This document shows positions 1 to 13,998 of a stretch of DNA of 64,000 bases, one piece after another. Below the pieces are notes generated by a model that saw only the letters and a program-made list of their open reading frames with translations, was not told the origin of the DNA and did no database searches. Positions within the stretch are counted from its first letter, which is position 1. Each line of letters starts with the position of its first letter. Position numbers and translations under genes: made by a program. The stretch comes from Chimonanthus salicifolius (taxonomy: Eukaryota > Streptophyta > Magnoliopsida > Laurales > Calycanthaceae), in NCBI GenBank assembly GCA_013350335.1, contig CM023539.1, forward strand, positions 71,134,781 through 71,198,780. Reading direction: 5' to 3'.

Positions 1-3000
1 ACATACAAATTAAGAAAAGGCATACCAATAATGACTGATGTCGATGACTTGTTGTAGTGCTTTTCCATCCCTTTGTCACAAAATATATCCTACACCCACT
101 CTCCCTCCCCAAACAAAAACCAGAAATCATCAAATCAATTTCTGTCAGAAACTACGGTAGCAAAAATGTAAAGATATAAAGTATTGACACGTTATATAAT
201 TCACATCGAGCAAATATTATATGTTAAGATCGTAAAAAATTTAAAATTTAGTCCGAAATCTCAATTCTTCTCGGCTTAACTCCGTTGACTCGAAAAAACA
301 TAAGACATTGTATAATTTAAGAAAATCAATAAAACTCGGCAAAACTCGGTAAAAGTCAAAAAACCAACAAACTCAAATCAATCTATAACCAATTGAAGAT
401 GAAGTTTTGAGATTTTGAACTATTTTAATAATTACGATCTTTCATGCTACATCTTTCTCACTATGCTAAAAGTGAAACGTCCTAAGCCTTATCATCCTTA
501 AAAACTATCATCATTTAAATCCATTACCATCAACACATTTCAAACCATAAGTTATTACCCTCATCAAATTCACCAATCATTATCACCATAATAAAGAAAT
601 GGAAATGAAAATGAAAAGGATGATGAAGAAAGACATACCTGTAGTGATGACCATAATTTCTTCTAATGTGCGTAAGCTTTAAATGGAACATGGTTCAATG
701 TCTTCATCACAACTTTCATCACCATAATCTATTTACCATCATCAACACACTATCATTATACATAAAAAAAAAAAGACAGAAAAAGAAATACCTGAACGCA
801 ATGACCAACCCCATATGGTGCGCAATCATCTCCGCCACTAGACACAATAAATAAAATAAGAAATAATCGATTCAAATTCCAATAAGTTATACTATAATAA
901 CAATATAAAGACATTCAATACTCACATGTTACGTAATTAATAATGATCAAACATGCAATTCATCACGTGTTAGTCACTTCTTCTCATGTGTTAATGACTT
1001 TAATGCAACCATCTATCTAACATCATAACAACAGTAAATTATCATAATTAAAAAAGGCAAACACATACAAATTAAAAAAAGGCGTACCAATAATGACTGA
1101 TGTCGCTGACTTGTTGTAGTGCTTGAAAACATGTAATGGATTGCGTTTCCATCCCTTTGTCACAAAATATATCCTACACCCACTCCCCCTCCCCAAATTA
1201 AACAAGAAATCATCAAATCAATTTCTATCAGAAACTACCATAACAAAAATGTAAAGATATAAAGTATTGACACGTTATATAATTTACATTGAGCAAATAT
1301 TATATTTTAAGATCGTAAAAAATTTAAAATTTAGTCTAAAATCTCAATTCTTCTCGGCCCAACTCGGTTGACTCGAAAAAACTTAAGGCATTGTACAATT
1401 TAAGAAAATCAATAAAACTCGGCAAAACTCGGTAAAAGTCGAAAAACCAACAAACTCAAATCAATCTATAACCAAGTGAAAATGAAGTTTTGAGATTTTG
1501 AACTATTTTAATAATTACGATCTTTCATGTTACATCTTTCTCACTATGCTGAAAGTGAAACGTCCTAAGCCTTACCATCCTTAAAAGCTATCATCATTTT
1601 AATCCATTACCATCATCACATTTCAAACCATAATCTATTACCCTCATCAACTTCACCAATCATTATCACCATAATAAAGAAATGGAAATGAAAATGAAAA
1701 GGATGATGAAGAAAGACATACCTGTAGTGATGTCCATAATTTCTTCTAGTGTGCGTAACCTTTAAATGGAACATGGTTCAACGTATTCATCACAACCTTT
1801 ATCACCATAATCTATTTACCATCATCAACTCACTATCATTATACATAAAAAAAAAAAAGACAGAAAAAGAAATACATGAACGCAATCACCAACCCCATAT
1901 GGTGCGCAATCACCTCCGCCACTGGGCACAATAAATAAAATAAGAAATAATCGAATCAAATTCAAATAAGTTGTACTACAATAACAATATAAAGGCATTC
2001 AATAGTCACATGTTATGTAATTAATAATGATCAAACATGCAATTCATCACGTATTAGTCACTTCTTCTTATGTGTTAATGACTTTAATGCAATCATCTAT
2101 CTAACATCATCACCATTATTAAATTATCATAATTAAAAAAAGCAAACACATACAAATTAAAAAAAGGCATACCAATAATGACTGATGTCGATGACTTGTT
2201 GTAGTGCTTGAAAACATGTAATTCATTGCGTTTCCATCCCTCTGTCACAAAATATATCCTACGCCCCCTCACCCTCTCCAAACAAAAATAAGAAATCATC
2301 AAATCAATTTTATCAGAAAGTACCGTAAAAAATGTAAGGATATAAAATATTGGCACGTTATATAATTCACATTTAGCAAATATTATATGTTAAGATCTCA
2401 AAAAAATTAAAATTTAGTCCAAATTCTCAATTCTTCTCGGCCCAACTCGGTTGACTCGAAAAAACTTAAGACATTGTACAATTTAAGAAAATCAATAAAA
2501 CTTGGTAAAAGTCGAAAAACCAACAAACTCAAATCAATCTATAACCAAGTGAAGATGAAGTTTTGAGATTTTGAACTATTTTAATAATTACGATATTTCA
2601 TGCTACATCTTTCTCACTATGCTAAAAGTGAAATGTCCTAAGCCTTACCATCCTAAAAAACTATCATCATTTTAATCAGTTACCATCAACACATTTCAAA
2701 CCATAATCTATTACCTTCATCAAATTCACCAATCATTATCACCATAATAAAGAAATGGAAATGAAAAGGACGATGAAGAAAGGCATACCTGTAGTATGTC
2801 CATAATTTTTTCTAATGTTTGTAAGCTTTAAATGGATTATGTTTCGAAGTCTTCATCACAACCTTTATCACCATAATCTATTTACCTTCATCAACACACT
2901 ATCATTATACATTAAAAAAAAAAAAGATAAAGAAAAAGTCAGAAAAAGGCATACTTGAATGGAATCACGAAGTCCATAAGGTGCGCAATCACCTCTGCCA

Positions 3001-3060
3001 CTGGGCATAATAAATAAAATAACAAATAATCGAATCAAATTCTAATAAGTTGTACAACAA
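1..3060. repeat. Satellite block A, ~1.08-kb tandem unit (about 2.8 copies)
   Basis: The same landmarks recur about every 1083 bases (for example the gtgcgtaagcttt / gtgcgtaacctttaaatgg site near 666 and 1749, and a diverged form near 2818). Each unit has a CTCGG-rich stretch (aactcggttgactcgaaaa, then paired aaaactcgg motifs), an atcatcaccat-rich stretch, and an A-run before agacagaaaaag. The block enters the window already in mid-unit and stops at about 3060, where unique sequence begins; block B stops at the same base. It has no coding potential beyond short accidental frames, but three minus-strand exon-like pieces recur in each unit. It resembles no satellite I can name. Confidence 0.93.
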
Positions 3061-3593
3061 TAACAATATAAAGACATTTATTACCCACAACTTTTTTATT
3101 TGTGCATGACATATTGCAATTCTCCCATTCTCATTTCTTGATAAATGAAGTCATCTACCTTTTCACCCATAGATATAGACATCACTATTGAACTACATTA
3201 AATTGTCTCTCCTTGTGTAGTATGCATATGAGTTTAATTTTATGTTGATTTATTTGAATTGCACCTTTTCCACATCATAACACTATTATCTATCTAATGA
3301 AGTGTACAACAATATGTCTCCTTTAAGATACTCAATCCATCTGATGAAAATGGAAATTTCCAACCAATACTCCACATTTAATAGGACAACAATTACAAAT
3401 GATCATCTGATGGACCAGATTTTGAGCAGCTCACATCCAATATGGACTCACTGTATGAAGGATTAGATGAGCAAATTTTAGGCTAATATACATTTTGTTG
3501 GGTCTAACAGACACTCTATCAAACACCTTATACATCCTCACACTAATATTTTTCTATGCAAATATGAAGTACCTATGGATATATAGAACTCAC
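3061..3593. other. Duplicated spacer between satellite and LRR exons (copy 1)
   Basis: There is no gene here. The stretch is almost base-for-base the same as 26554-27086, with only scattered substitutions, so it belongs to a recent segmental duplication joining the satellite edge to the LRR exons. Confidence 0.85.
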
Positions 3594-4121
3594 AGTTGTT
3601 TCAATGAGGTATAATCTCCAATGTTAGATGGAATAGTACCAGAGAGCATATTACTTCTCAAGATTCTGTTGAAAGCATAAAAGCCAGTTGACCATATCAT
3701 TGCAAATTTCAGAAATATGTAGCCAAATAGAAAGTGCTAACAGAGCAGTATAAAAGCATGAATCAAGATTATATGATCTTACAATGTATTTAAATCCTTC
3801 ATATCCCTTATAAAATCCAGTGTAGAGTTCACATTAGATACATCACTTAGTCTCCTGCAGGATTAATTTGAGATAGTTAAACAAAATGGGGTTGCTGTTG
3901 TAAATGGTAACACCAAGAAAACAAACACTCACAAATCATTCAATGAAACCAAATTAGAAAAACTTGATGGTATTGGGCCCTTGAAAGAGTTCCCTTGAAG
4001 ATTCCTGCATGAAAACACCAATAAGAGAACTAGAAAAGGAATAATAACTTCATTCAAAGCAGGATGCATGACTGCAATAATGACCAGGTTATCTCTCCAT
4101 AAACAAATGCCATGGCTATCT

Positions 4122-4200
4122 GATGAAAATGTCAAACATCTTTGGATTAACTCTGTCCTCCTTTGGTCCAGCATCTTGACAATTTGGACCACTGAAGAAG
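4122..4200 (-). other. Truncated exon-like insert between LRR exons
   Basis: This is a shortened copy of the exon-like stretch at 27600-27761. It reads VVQIVKMLDQRRTELIQRCL on the minus strand, but 41 bases present in the other copy are missing and similarity stops abruptly at about 4200. It lies in the intron between the LRR exons at 3933-4004 and 4287-4358. The gene of origin is not recognised. Confidence 0.6.
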
Positions 4201-4771
4201 GTTGCAGCAAATGCTCATCTAATATTTGGTATTTCCTCAAAAGATTAAGTATACAAGGAAAGAAAATTCTCAAGATTTTTTCTTACAAATTTGTAAGGTT
4301 CGTCCAGTTCCCTATGAAGTCAGGTATCTTGCCTGTGAACTGATTGTCAGATGCCCAACTGAAATTCATTGAGATATCCTTTGTAAGACTTAGGATAAAA
4401 TGGATGCCAAATAAAAGAAAAAAGTGTATGATGCTGGCCACAGACTAGCTACTATGATGCCAAATCAAAATGTTGATTGTAGCCTCTACCTTTAGTCAAT
4501 CCCACCCCTTCACACACCTCATCCTGACGAAGAGGGGTGGGTGCAGCAATGCATTGGTTGATTGGGGCAGGGAACAACATTATTATATGGGATCCCAGAG
4601 TCATATTTTAAACCCAATATCAAATTAGTAATCCAGTGAGGGGCATCACACAATTCTTTCTGATTACAGTAAGTAACTGCACGAAATAAAAACTCTTACA
4701 AAATCTGCAAGTTCCTTAAGTTGGCAAATGTTGGCGGAATTTCACCATTCAGTCCAGCACTATCAATATAA

Positions 4772-6992
4772 CTGTCAAAGCAAACATGGGCAATGAATTG
4801 TGAATTTTTTATGAAAGATAATTGAAAGTGATATTAGTCCATCTTCTTCTTCTTTTTTGGTTGGAGGGGGAGTTTGTAATTCTCCACCTCTTTTAAAGAT
4901 TGGAGATTTCAAATTCACAATAAGGAGATGGAAAATTGGCACACCCATAAGCATTCACATGGACATATTAATCATAACAAAAATGATTTCTTGAGACTCA
5001 TTGGCAGTGCGAGAAGTAAACAGAGTCATATTTTAGCCCTTCAAATTGTGCTTCACTCATTTCTATTTGAAATTAACAAAAGCACACTTCTTTTAACATG
5101 ATGACCAGAACAAATACAACTATTGACTACTTAAATATGAGGTCATTTCAGTGACATGTTAGAGTTGTTAGGACTATAAACTTTCCATTTGTATCTGAAA
5201 CAGGAGAGTCATGTATTCATCACTAAGGGAAGCGTACTACCCACTGAAGTAAAAAAAACTCAGCAAATGCAACTCAACTTGGCTAGGTAAGCATAGAACC
5301 CAGAAACTGATCAGGTCTGATCCAAAATAGTCCAGAACTTAATTGATGCCTGAGTACAGTCTGGATTTCAAGTTTGTGGACAAGCAAGGAGATAGAGCAC
5401 CCCTTTTGTAGACACCTCCCAGTTCTACCAAACCTCATCTTTACCTAAATTGGCCCTAACAGAACCCAATAAAACATCGAATTACACTCCACTAAATTAA
5501 AGTAGACCTCATGACATGATTTGGAACCAAAGAGGACCCAAATCCACTACCACCAACTCGAAATGTGCATTTTTGCCATCATAAGGGACAATTTTGTGGG
5601 GGTTAATAATGCAGAATAAAAAACTCCAGCCCCCATGTCGCCTACTACATCATCGCTACACCAACTGGACCCAAACCTGACCCAAATCCACCACCAAAAA
5701 CTTAAAAAGTGCATAAAGGGCATCATAGTCATAGACCAAAGTGGTTGATAATACCCAAAAAAGAAAAAGAATGCCACCCCTCCAATGTCCATGTCACCTT
5801 CCACATCATCACCACGTCATTCCCATGTCCTGCTAAGGTGCCACATCACCACCGCATCAGACGCCACATCAAGCCATATCATCACCACGCCACCCAACAT
5901 ATCAACATAACCCACTAAGGTGCCATGTCATCACCATGTCACCAGCAATGTCCTTCACAGAATCATCATCGGAGACCCATTGTAAGCCACACCATCATCC
6001 ATGTCATCACCATGTTGCCAAAATCATCTAGGTAGAATAACACATCATTTCAACAAAAGATAAGGACAAGCAATATTCTATAATTCATGGCTCTCTCCCA
6101 AGACTTAGGTGTTGGATTGAATCAAATAAATGGATCTCAAACCCAAGTACCGAAATCCCGTGTCCTTACTCCCAAGGATCCTACAAAACCACTCCTGCAA
6201 AACCATGGGACCCAATACTATTTGCTAAAACCATTAATGGACCCACGAGTTTCATGAAAACCACTACCCCAAGGTGGCCCAATCCACCAAATTGAGTTTG
6301 CTAACAAGTTCATTGAAATTGAGTTTGCTACACTTAATAATCCCACATTACACTTGTCATAAATCAATTACCACCTCAATTATAAACCTTCACAGGATTT
6401 ACTTATATATCAATTTAGAAAGTCATTAACAAAACAAAAAGCACACATATGACCAATTAAACTTAGTTAGTGAGCTAAAATTCGGCTTAAAGATTGAGCT
6501 CCAACCATTAAATAATAGCTGTAGTAGCATTACATAACCATGGATAATCATACCACTAATGAGGGGAAAAATGCAAGTGATGGAAGTTGGATTTTGTAAA
6601 TATTTATTGCACAAATTAGTAAAAGAGTCAGCCAATATGACTCGAGTACTGCAGAGTCAAAGAATTGGTATAAAACCTAATTGTATTGGCTCATATTGTC
6701 CTTTCTTCAAGAATGATCATTTCCCAAAATCAGTAATCTTATATTTTTTGAGATTTTATCACCGAAATACGCCAAATGATAGTTAATGATCTAATGGCAT
6801 CATAAACCACCAAAAACAACCACCCCTCTCCTGCGCCTCTTTTTACGGGTGTATTGACCATATCAGTCTAATATAGTGTATCATGTGGCCCCCTTGGATT
6901 AATATGTATCATATCGGCCTTGAACTTTGAACATGTCTCACATTTTTAAGAGAGAATAAACATTAAATATTCAAAAGGAAATCATATCTTAC
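4772..6992. other. Intron-like sequence with a CAC/ATGTC low-complexity tract
   Basis: This lies between two LRR exons. About 5540-6060 is a degenerate simple repeat built from CACCA, CATGTC and CATCAC words. The short open frames inside it (such as a histidine-rich one at 5709-5918) follow from that composition. Nothing else is recognisable. Confidence 0.6.
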
Positions 6993-7064
6993 ACTTGTTC
7001 AAGATTGGCCAAATTTCCCAGCTCAGGAGGCAATGAACCAGAGAAGTTATTTGAGCTGAAAGCT

Positions 7065-7774
7065 CTGCACAAAAACAGAAGTAAATGTTTCAGCATGAAA
7101 TCACTACAACTGCACTGGTATCAAACTAACATGGCAAACTCTACCAAACACTTGCATTGATACACCATATATGTAACTATGTATGAAGCAAGAGAAGCAA
7201 GCATGATGTTGGGAGGATAACACATGCCCCAAGGACTAGTCAGGTTAAAATTGTCCCCTGTCCCAGTACAGATGAGATGCCTGGACAAATTGGTCGGAAA
7301 AAAAATAAATAGAAGCAAGCATGAGACTCGCCAACAGCCCACAGTTCACATTGGTGGGCAACACTAGCATGGAACAATCAAGTTATAAAGATAATCATAT
7401 TATGTTCTCCCTTAGTAATTTATTCATCATATTTTTATGAAGCAACACATTCTTTGTATTTTCATATCAGTCTCTTTTCTTATGTATTTATTTATTTTTG
7501 GTTTTTTGTACATCTGATCACAAAAGCAAAGAGTTTAGAATTAACAGCCACATTATGGACACTCTCTAACTAGGATTAAGATTAGAAAGTTAATAGGCAA
7601 GAAAAGATGCTTGCTGGTAATATATGTGGTAAGCATTCATCCCAATTATTTACAAAACTTCACAATGTTTGTTTTGAAGGCCAGAAAAATTAATGGCTTC
7701 TTAGCCTCCTAAGAAAAGGTGGAACAAGGGGGGCATGACATACTTTTTATTTAGGAAAGAGATTTAAAGAATTT
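7065..7774. other. Spacer, nothing recognised
   Basis: AT-rich sequence 5' of the first LRR exon seen. The exon should be preceded by further LRR, signal-peptide or 5' exons of such a receptor kinase, but none was found here. Confidence 0.5.
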
Positions 7775-7783
7775 TCTTAAGAA

Positions 7784-7977
7784 TCCAAAGGGGTTGGAGT
7801 GATGGCTAGGAACCCGCCTCACGAGGCGGGAGTCCTTACTTTGATTCCTACTCCACCCCAAAGGATCCACTCCCCATAGAGTTAGCTGGTGCGTGTGGGT
7901 GGGAAAGGAGGCTGGCACATGCCTCGAAGATTAGTCGGGTGCTCTAAGAACCTGCTGCCATCCATATAAAAAAAAAA
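7784..7977 (+). mobile_element. tRNA-derived SINE with target-site duplication
   Basis: The body starts ccaaaggggttggagtgatg and contains tRNA-like pol III box A (tggctaggaacc) and box B-like (ttgattcct) sequences, a gcctcacgaggcggg hairpin, and a 3' A-run at about 7966-7976. It is flanked by the 9-base direct repeat TCTTAAGAA at 7775-7783 and 7978-7986, as expected of a LINE-mobilised SINE. The exact 5' end could vary by a few bases. Confidence 0.8.
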
Positions 7978-7986
7978 TCTTAAGAA

Positions 7987-8954
7987 CCTTCTTGGCTGAC
8001 CCCTCCATAAATTTCTTAAACTTATTAAGCATGAACCCTCAAATTTCTCCAAAAATCTCTCAATTTTTTATAACCATCCTGTTGTGCTACTTCTGGGCTT
8101 CTTTAAATGGGTAAGAAAGAATTTCTCCGCCTCTCTTTTCTATCTCTTCTCCTCTGTTCTCTATTTTCTTTACTCTTCTCTCATACATGGGTTCTCTATA
8201 CAACTAACAACACATATGCGAGCCTTACTAAGAATATGCACTGATTTAAATTTCCATACATTTAGTGGGTTTAAATATGAACAAAGTCAGTTGTTTTTAG
8301 TGTTTGTGGCGTGCCAAAACAAAATCAACATCTGTTGACTGAATTAAGTCATTAACACATGCCTTAGCATGTGCAGTAATAGGAATAAGTGAAAAACTCT
8401 TTGTTTATGAAGGTCAGTTGAAGATTTTTGTTTTAATTTATCATTATGATGATTATCAATGACATAATATAACATATATGGTGTTGCTATAGATGATTAA
8501 TTTTGAAATATTTCACATATGATGTATAATTTTATTTATAAATTATAGAAAATCAATCAAACACTTGCATTTACCTTTCACTCTCCGTGTATGCTTATAT
8601 GTGGGATCAATTTAGTTCCATGTGATTGGTCCATTTCAATGGTCCCTATGCTCAAAAATAGGAACTACAAAGAATATATATACATATACACATATACACA
8701 ATCGTATATGTCTCTATATTGGATAACCAAAGGTGCAAATGAACAAAAGAGAACAGTATATGAGATGAATGCTTGGATTTTCTTTGTATGATTGCAATGG
8801 CAGCTTCCCTCAATTTTCTAGCGAGAAGACAAAGAACTCAAGAAAGCTGATATAGATAGATGGAAAGTAGTGATTGATGATGATGGGTGAAAATCCAATA
8901 TGAGAATGTGGAGTACGTGCATGTGAGGATCAGGAATGATCATAGGCTAGTTGG
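7987..8954. other. Spacer with a short TA/CA microsatellite
   Basis: No gene was recognised. A short atatacatatacacatatac tract lies at about 8674-8702. Short open frames here have no recognisable motif. Confidence 0.5.
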
Positions 8955-9723
8955 CCCTAGTGTTTTTTCTACAAATTAAAAAAAGACTACCAATAATGAA
9001 TGATGTCGATGATTTGTTGCAGTGCTTGAAAACATTTAATTGATTACGTTTCCATCCCTTTGTCACAAAATATTTCCTACACCCACTCTCCCTCCCCAAA
9101 CAAAAACAAGAAATCATCAAATCAAATTCTATCAAAAAGTACCGTAACAAAAATGTGAAGATATAAAATATTGACACGTTATATAATTCACATTTAGCAA
9201 ATATTATATGTTAAGATCGCAAAAAATTTAAAATTTAGTCCAAAATCTCAATTCTTCTCAGCCTAACTCAGTTGACTCGAAAAAACTTAAGACGTTGTAC
9301 AATTTAAGAAAATCAATAAAACTCGGCAAAACTCGGTAAAAGTCGAAAAATCAACGAACTCAAATCAATCTATAACCAAGTGAAGATGAAGTTTTGAGAT
9401 TTTGAACTATTTTAATAATTACGATCTTTCATGCTACATCCTTCTCACTATGCTAAAAGTGAAACGTCCTAAGCCTTACCATCCTTAAAAACTATCATCA
9501 TTTTAATCCATTACCATCAACACATTTCAAACCATAATCTATTACCGTCATCAAATTCACTGATAATTATCACCATAATAAAGAAATGAAAATGAAAAGG
9601 ATGATTAAGAAAGGCATACCTGTAGTGATGTCCATAATTTCTTCTAATTTTCGTAAGCTTAGAATGGAACATGTTTCAACGTCTTCATCACCATAATCTA
9701 TTTACCATCATCAGCACACTATC

Positions 9724-9776
<53 letters not shown>

Positions 9777-10395
9777 AATAAGACAAAAAAAAGACATACT
9801 TGAACGCAATCACCAATCTTATAAGATGCACAACCACCTCCGCCACTGGGCACAATAAATAAGCAATGAATGAATCAAATTCTAATAAGTTTTACAACAA
9901 TAACAATAAAAAGACATTCATTACCCACATGTTTCGTACTTCATAATGATCAAACATGCAATTGATCATGTGTCAGTGTCTTTCATCTCTTAGTTGTAGA
10001 TATGTCTCATTCCACCCCTCCCCTCTCCTCTCCAAAAAAAACAAGAAATGGTCAAATAAAATTATAGTAGAAACTACCGCAACAAAAATGTAAAGACATT
10101 AAATACCCACACGTTACAAACTTCATAATGACCAAACATTATTTGTTAAGATTGCAAACATTCTAAAATTTAGTCCAAAATCTCAATTTTACTCGGCTTA
10201 ACTTGGTTGACTCAAAAAAACATAAGACATTGTAAAACTTGAGAGGATCAATTAAACTCGGCAAAACTCGGTAAAACTCAAAAAATCAACTGAATCGATC
10301 AAAAAACTCAAATTAATTTATGAACAAGTGAAGCTCGTGTTTTGAGATTTTGAACTATTAAACTAGTTGCGATCATTGATGTTGCAAACAGCTAT
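8955..10395. repeat. Satellite block, about 1.3 diverged units
   Basis: One well-preserved unit of the ~1.08-kb satellite runs to about 9990, followed by a more diverged partial unit (10020-10395) that still carries aactcggc / aactcggtaaaac motifs and the gttttgagattttgaactatt box. A long perfect TA tract interrupts the first unit. The block ends about 25 bases from the last recognisable kinesin exon (10420). Confidence 0.88.
9727..9772. repeat. (TA)n microsatellite inside a satellite unit
   Basis: About 23 uninterrupted TA dinucleotides replace the A-run normally found at this place in other units. This unit-specific expansion could be polymorphic. Confidence 0.95.
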
Positions 10396-12166
10396 GATAG
10401 ACAAAATGCCAATACAAACCTGTAAGGTATATGACCAGAATGTTCCACAAGTGCAGTTATCACACGTCCAAGGTTGAGTAGACTGCTATTGATTTCTCCT
10501 GCCTCCCTTGCTCGACCCTGGAAATTCATTTACATAGAACAAAGTTTTTTCTACACTTCAATCGACATGGCACAAATGATAACACTGTGCCCATTTGTAA
10601 AATTTTAGCATGCAAAAGGAAATTATACAATAGGAACAATCATATCAAGATGGATGGTATCACAACTGCTGATGCCTAAGTTAAGAGTAACAAGGCCAAC
10701 CATTGATGACCAGGGCAAAATGTTGCATTAGAAAAACATCCATAGTCACCAACAACCTATCCTAATAACTATTTCAAGTTTTCAACCTTAAAAATAATAA
10801 AAATATCCATAAAATGGTGATATCAGAGAAGTAGAATCCAGTTCGCATACAAAAGTGAATGTTTAATTATAGCACTTCTATCAGTTCCCTCTGCACTCAA
10901 CAATTGAAAAAATTAATAGGATTACTCCTCTATACACAATCAACACCAACAAAAACATTGAAAATCTCTTGTGATGAAGTGCAGCCACAAAAGATACATG
11001 CTGGCAGATGGATAGATAGGGATTGATTGAGAGAGAGTTGCAATTTAGAGTTTTCAAAATGGATAATTGCAATTGGAGCCAAGATCATGTGGAATGTAGA
11101 CTATTGAAGATTGTGTTAAATGATAATGCATACCTCTCGTGCACCTGATCTAGAAATGTTCTCTGAGCCAGCTAGATCTACAAGATTAAGCTCGCCACAT
11201 TTTATGAGGTCTTCATTTCCAATAGTTGTTTCTTTGACATGGATGGTTATGAAGAATATAGAATGAGAACGACTACAACAACAAACCACAGTTCATTTCA
11301 TTAAATTTCTTCATTCCTTTGGACATGGCATCAATATACATAAAAAAAATATTACCTGCTATGCTTGTTCAACAAGGTATCAGTTGTGCGCCTTTTGGTA
11401 GATCCTCTTTCCAAGATATTGTAAATTTCACTTGCATTATAAACAATTTCTTCTTGTAGACCTCTTACAACCACACCTCCCTTCCCGTCCTCCATTAAGG
11501 AAACAGGTTTCCTTTGTTTATCACCCTCAAATTTGATACAATCTTCAAGAGCTAATAAATCAGTTATTTCTTCATTGTAGCGCTCCAAGAAAGTCACTTT
11601 CATACTATAGTCAGCATTTTGTGCTTCCAATGTTTCAAAGATTTGGTGAACTGCTCTTGGAATTACACCAGCATCAACAGGCAACTCTCCACTCTAGATT
11701 GAATGAGAAACACATCGCGTTGTGTCACAATGAAGGAAGAGTTACCACTTTAACCATAAATAGTGCATTTCAACAAAAATAAAGATACCTTGTTTCTCAT
11801 TTCACCCTCCATTGTATTGTGTATGTTTTCCCTATGCCTGTTTGCCCGTATGCAAAGACAGTGCAATTAAAACCTTCAAGGACTTCACTGACAATAGGTG
11901 AAACAGCTTGGTCATATATTGATCTTTGTTGTGCTTTTGGCCCAAAGACCTGCATCAAATAATTTAAAGAAGACAATGATAAAGTTCCATTATAAAAAAT
12001 TGTCACCATTCAAGGAAAAGAAAGTGATGTACCTACCTTATCAAAGGTGAACGATCTCTCTACTTGCTTATTGGCTATACTTTGGAAAGCAATGACTTCT
12101 CTTTTTTGCTCATTGCATGATAGAACTCTTGGGACATTCAATCTTTGTTCATCATCAGATAATGGC

Positions 12167-13952
12167 CTGGTAGTATAAACCAATTATTTGTTGCACTTCA
12201 TTCATATCAAGGGTTCTAAAAGGAATAGTAAATCTTAATCACTAGCATTCCACATTACACATAAAGAAATCTTGCATTTATATGCACAATCAGTTTCTAC
12301 CACACCCCCATGATGCTCAAATCCCCAAACTATTACTGCCACACTGTCAAATCAGGTGAGACCCTACTTTACAAGGAACTCAAGCTTACTGTAATGTAGA
12401 TATCATAACAACTTGAAAGACATGACATGAGGTACACAACGGGTTCAATTGCTTAAACAGATTTCCTTGAAAGACAAACACACCCATTGATCGATGCTAG
12501 TTATTGATCTAATGAGATGTATGCTAGCCATCCATGAATTGAAATTTACGTTTGTTGCCTTCGATCCAAAGGATGTAATGATTAATGGGACAAGTGTTTT
12601 GCCTTCAGGCACTGTTTGGTGGGTCCAAGCTGTTTTACACAAATGCAACTCATTTATGAGTGATTTTTTTTTACGAACACATGCTCTATTATTTCAAAAA
12701 GAACACGCACACACAAGTATTATTTTATGATGGGAAGTTAAGGCTAAGAAATCCAATATATAAAATAGAAGAACAACTAATACATGTTCATGCTTCGAAA
12801 GGAACTAGATCACCAAAATTCAACTCTATCAGTATGTGTATGAAAAGGACTATTGAAACATAAGCAGTGAACGAAAGAAAAGCGTTGAATCATTTGTTAT
12901 GCATGCCCACTGATGGGTGGTCCTAATACTATGATGCCTTTGGAATTTGGAGCCACCAAAGTAAGATGGGCTTTATTGTGTGGACACTATGGAATTGCCA
13001 ATAAATTTTTTCACCTAGGCCATGTCAGTAATCCCTTGTACACCTTTATTCGATCAAGCCCTCTTATTTATAGTGTAAAAAAAATAAAATACATTGTATG
13101 CCACCTTCAAAGGGATGGGCGTCCAAGTCTATTTTTCGCCTATGCCATCTTAGTAATTTTTTTACACCCTTATTTGATTAAGCCCTCTTAGTTATAGTGT
13201 AAGAAATAAACTAAAAATTACATTGTAAGCAATCTATATAAAGGGATGGGGGGCATCCAAGGCTTTTTTCGCCTATGCCATGGGTTACGTAAATGTATTC
13301 AACATGGAACATCGCATTTTTGTAACAAAAAGGAAAGTATAAATGTCACAAGTATAATCACCAACTAGTAAAGTGATGGGCATGCAAGATTTCCTCATGT
13401 CACTATCAAAGAAATGAAGAGTAATGCGTCTATGGAAGAGAGAAATTCTTTTTTAAGCTAGTAGAGTATGTGGTTTTAGTGAAAAAAAAAGTCATAAATG
13501 AGTACATGGTTTTAATGAAGAAAATATATTTGAGTTATGATAGTGTACATTGACTAAAAAGTAACAAATCATATGTGATGGGGGCTCAATGGACCCATTA
13601 GATAAATGAAGGGGAAAGGGTCATGAATGCCTCAAAAGGAAAAACAATTAGCAATCATGCCGCTGGCATTGACAATTGAGATTTTTTTTTTTGTAATTTT
13701 ATTAGAGAATAACACTCTAAGTAAAGTCATTTTTTAATCAAGTAGGGTAGGGAAAATGGTTTTAGTAAGAAAATAATCATTTGCAAATGAGTTATCATAG
13801 TATGCAATAAATTAAAATCGAGATGTCTCATGTAATGGAGCTTTTGGACCCACCAAATACATAGCCTGCATAGTCGTGGGTGTGAGTGTTGGAGTCCGAC
13901 ATGGGTGCAAGGAGTTGAACTCATTAAACCAAAAGACGATCCAAGGACTTGT
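12167..13952. other. Kinesin intron 1, 3' part, with an imperfect tandem repeat
   Basis: No gene. Around 13000-13300 a roughly 120-base motif (cgcctatgccat, then cttatttgattaagccctctta and a tagtgtaag stretch) recurs two to three times as an imperfect tandem repeat. The rest is featureless. Confidence 0.55.
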
Positions 13953-13954
13953 CA

Positions 13955-13998
<44 letters not shown>

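Larger units (their letters stand above)
3594..7064 (-). pseudogene. LRR receptor-kinase ectodomain fragment, subfamily VIII-2 type (copy 1)
   Basis: Six minus-strand exons of exactly 72 bases, each one 24-residue leucine-rich repeat, lie at 6993-7064, 4700-4771, 4287-4358, 3933-4004, 3783-3854 and 3594-3665. All have AG acceptors and GTAAG or GTGAGT donors. They read in order NNFSGSLPPELGNLANLEQ, SAGLNGEIPPTFANLRNLQ, NQFTGKIPDFIGNWTNLT, NSFKGPIPSSFSNLVSLNDL, NVNSTLDFIRDMKDLNTL and NMLSGTIPSNIGDYTSLKQ. The repeat order and the non-canonical 'LDFIRDMKDL' repeat match Arabidopsis At1g56120/30/40-type receptor kinases, which sit in the plasma membrane with the repeats outside. Signal peptide, malectin, transmembrane and kinase exons are not in the window, so this is a fragment or the middle of a gene cut by satellite block A. 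No internal stop was seen. Family confidence is high; whether it is expressed cannot be judged. Confidence 0.82.

Noticed and set aside
5709..5918. Histidine-rich open frame
   Set aside because: It lies in a CAC/ATGTC low-complexity tract and reflects composition only.
9727..9772. TA tract as a LINE tail
   Set aside because: It sits at the usual A-run of a satellite unit with satellite sequence continuing on both sides.
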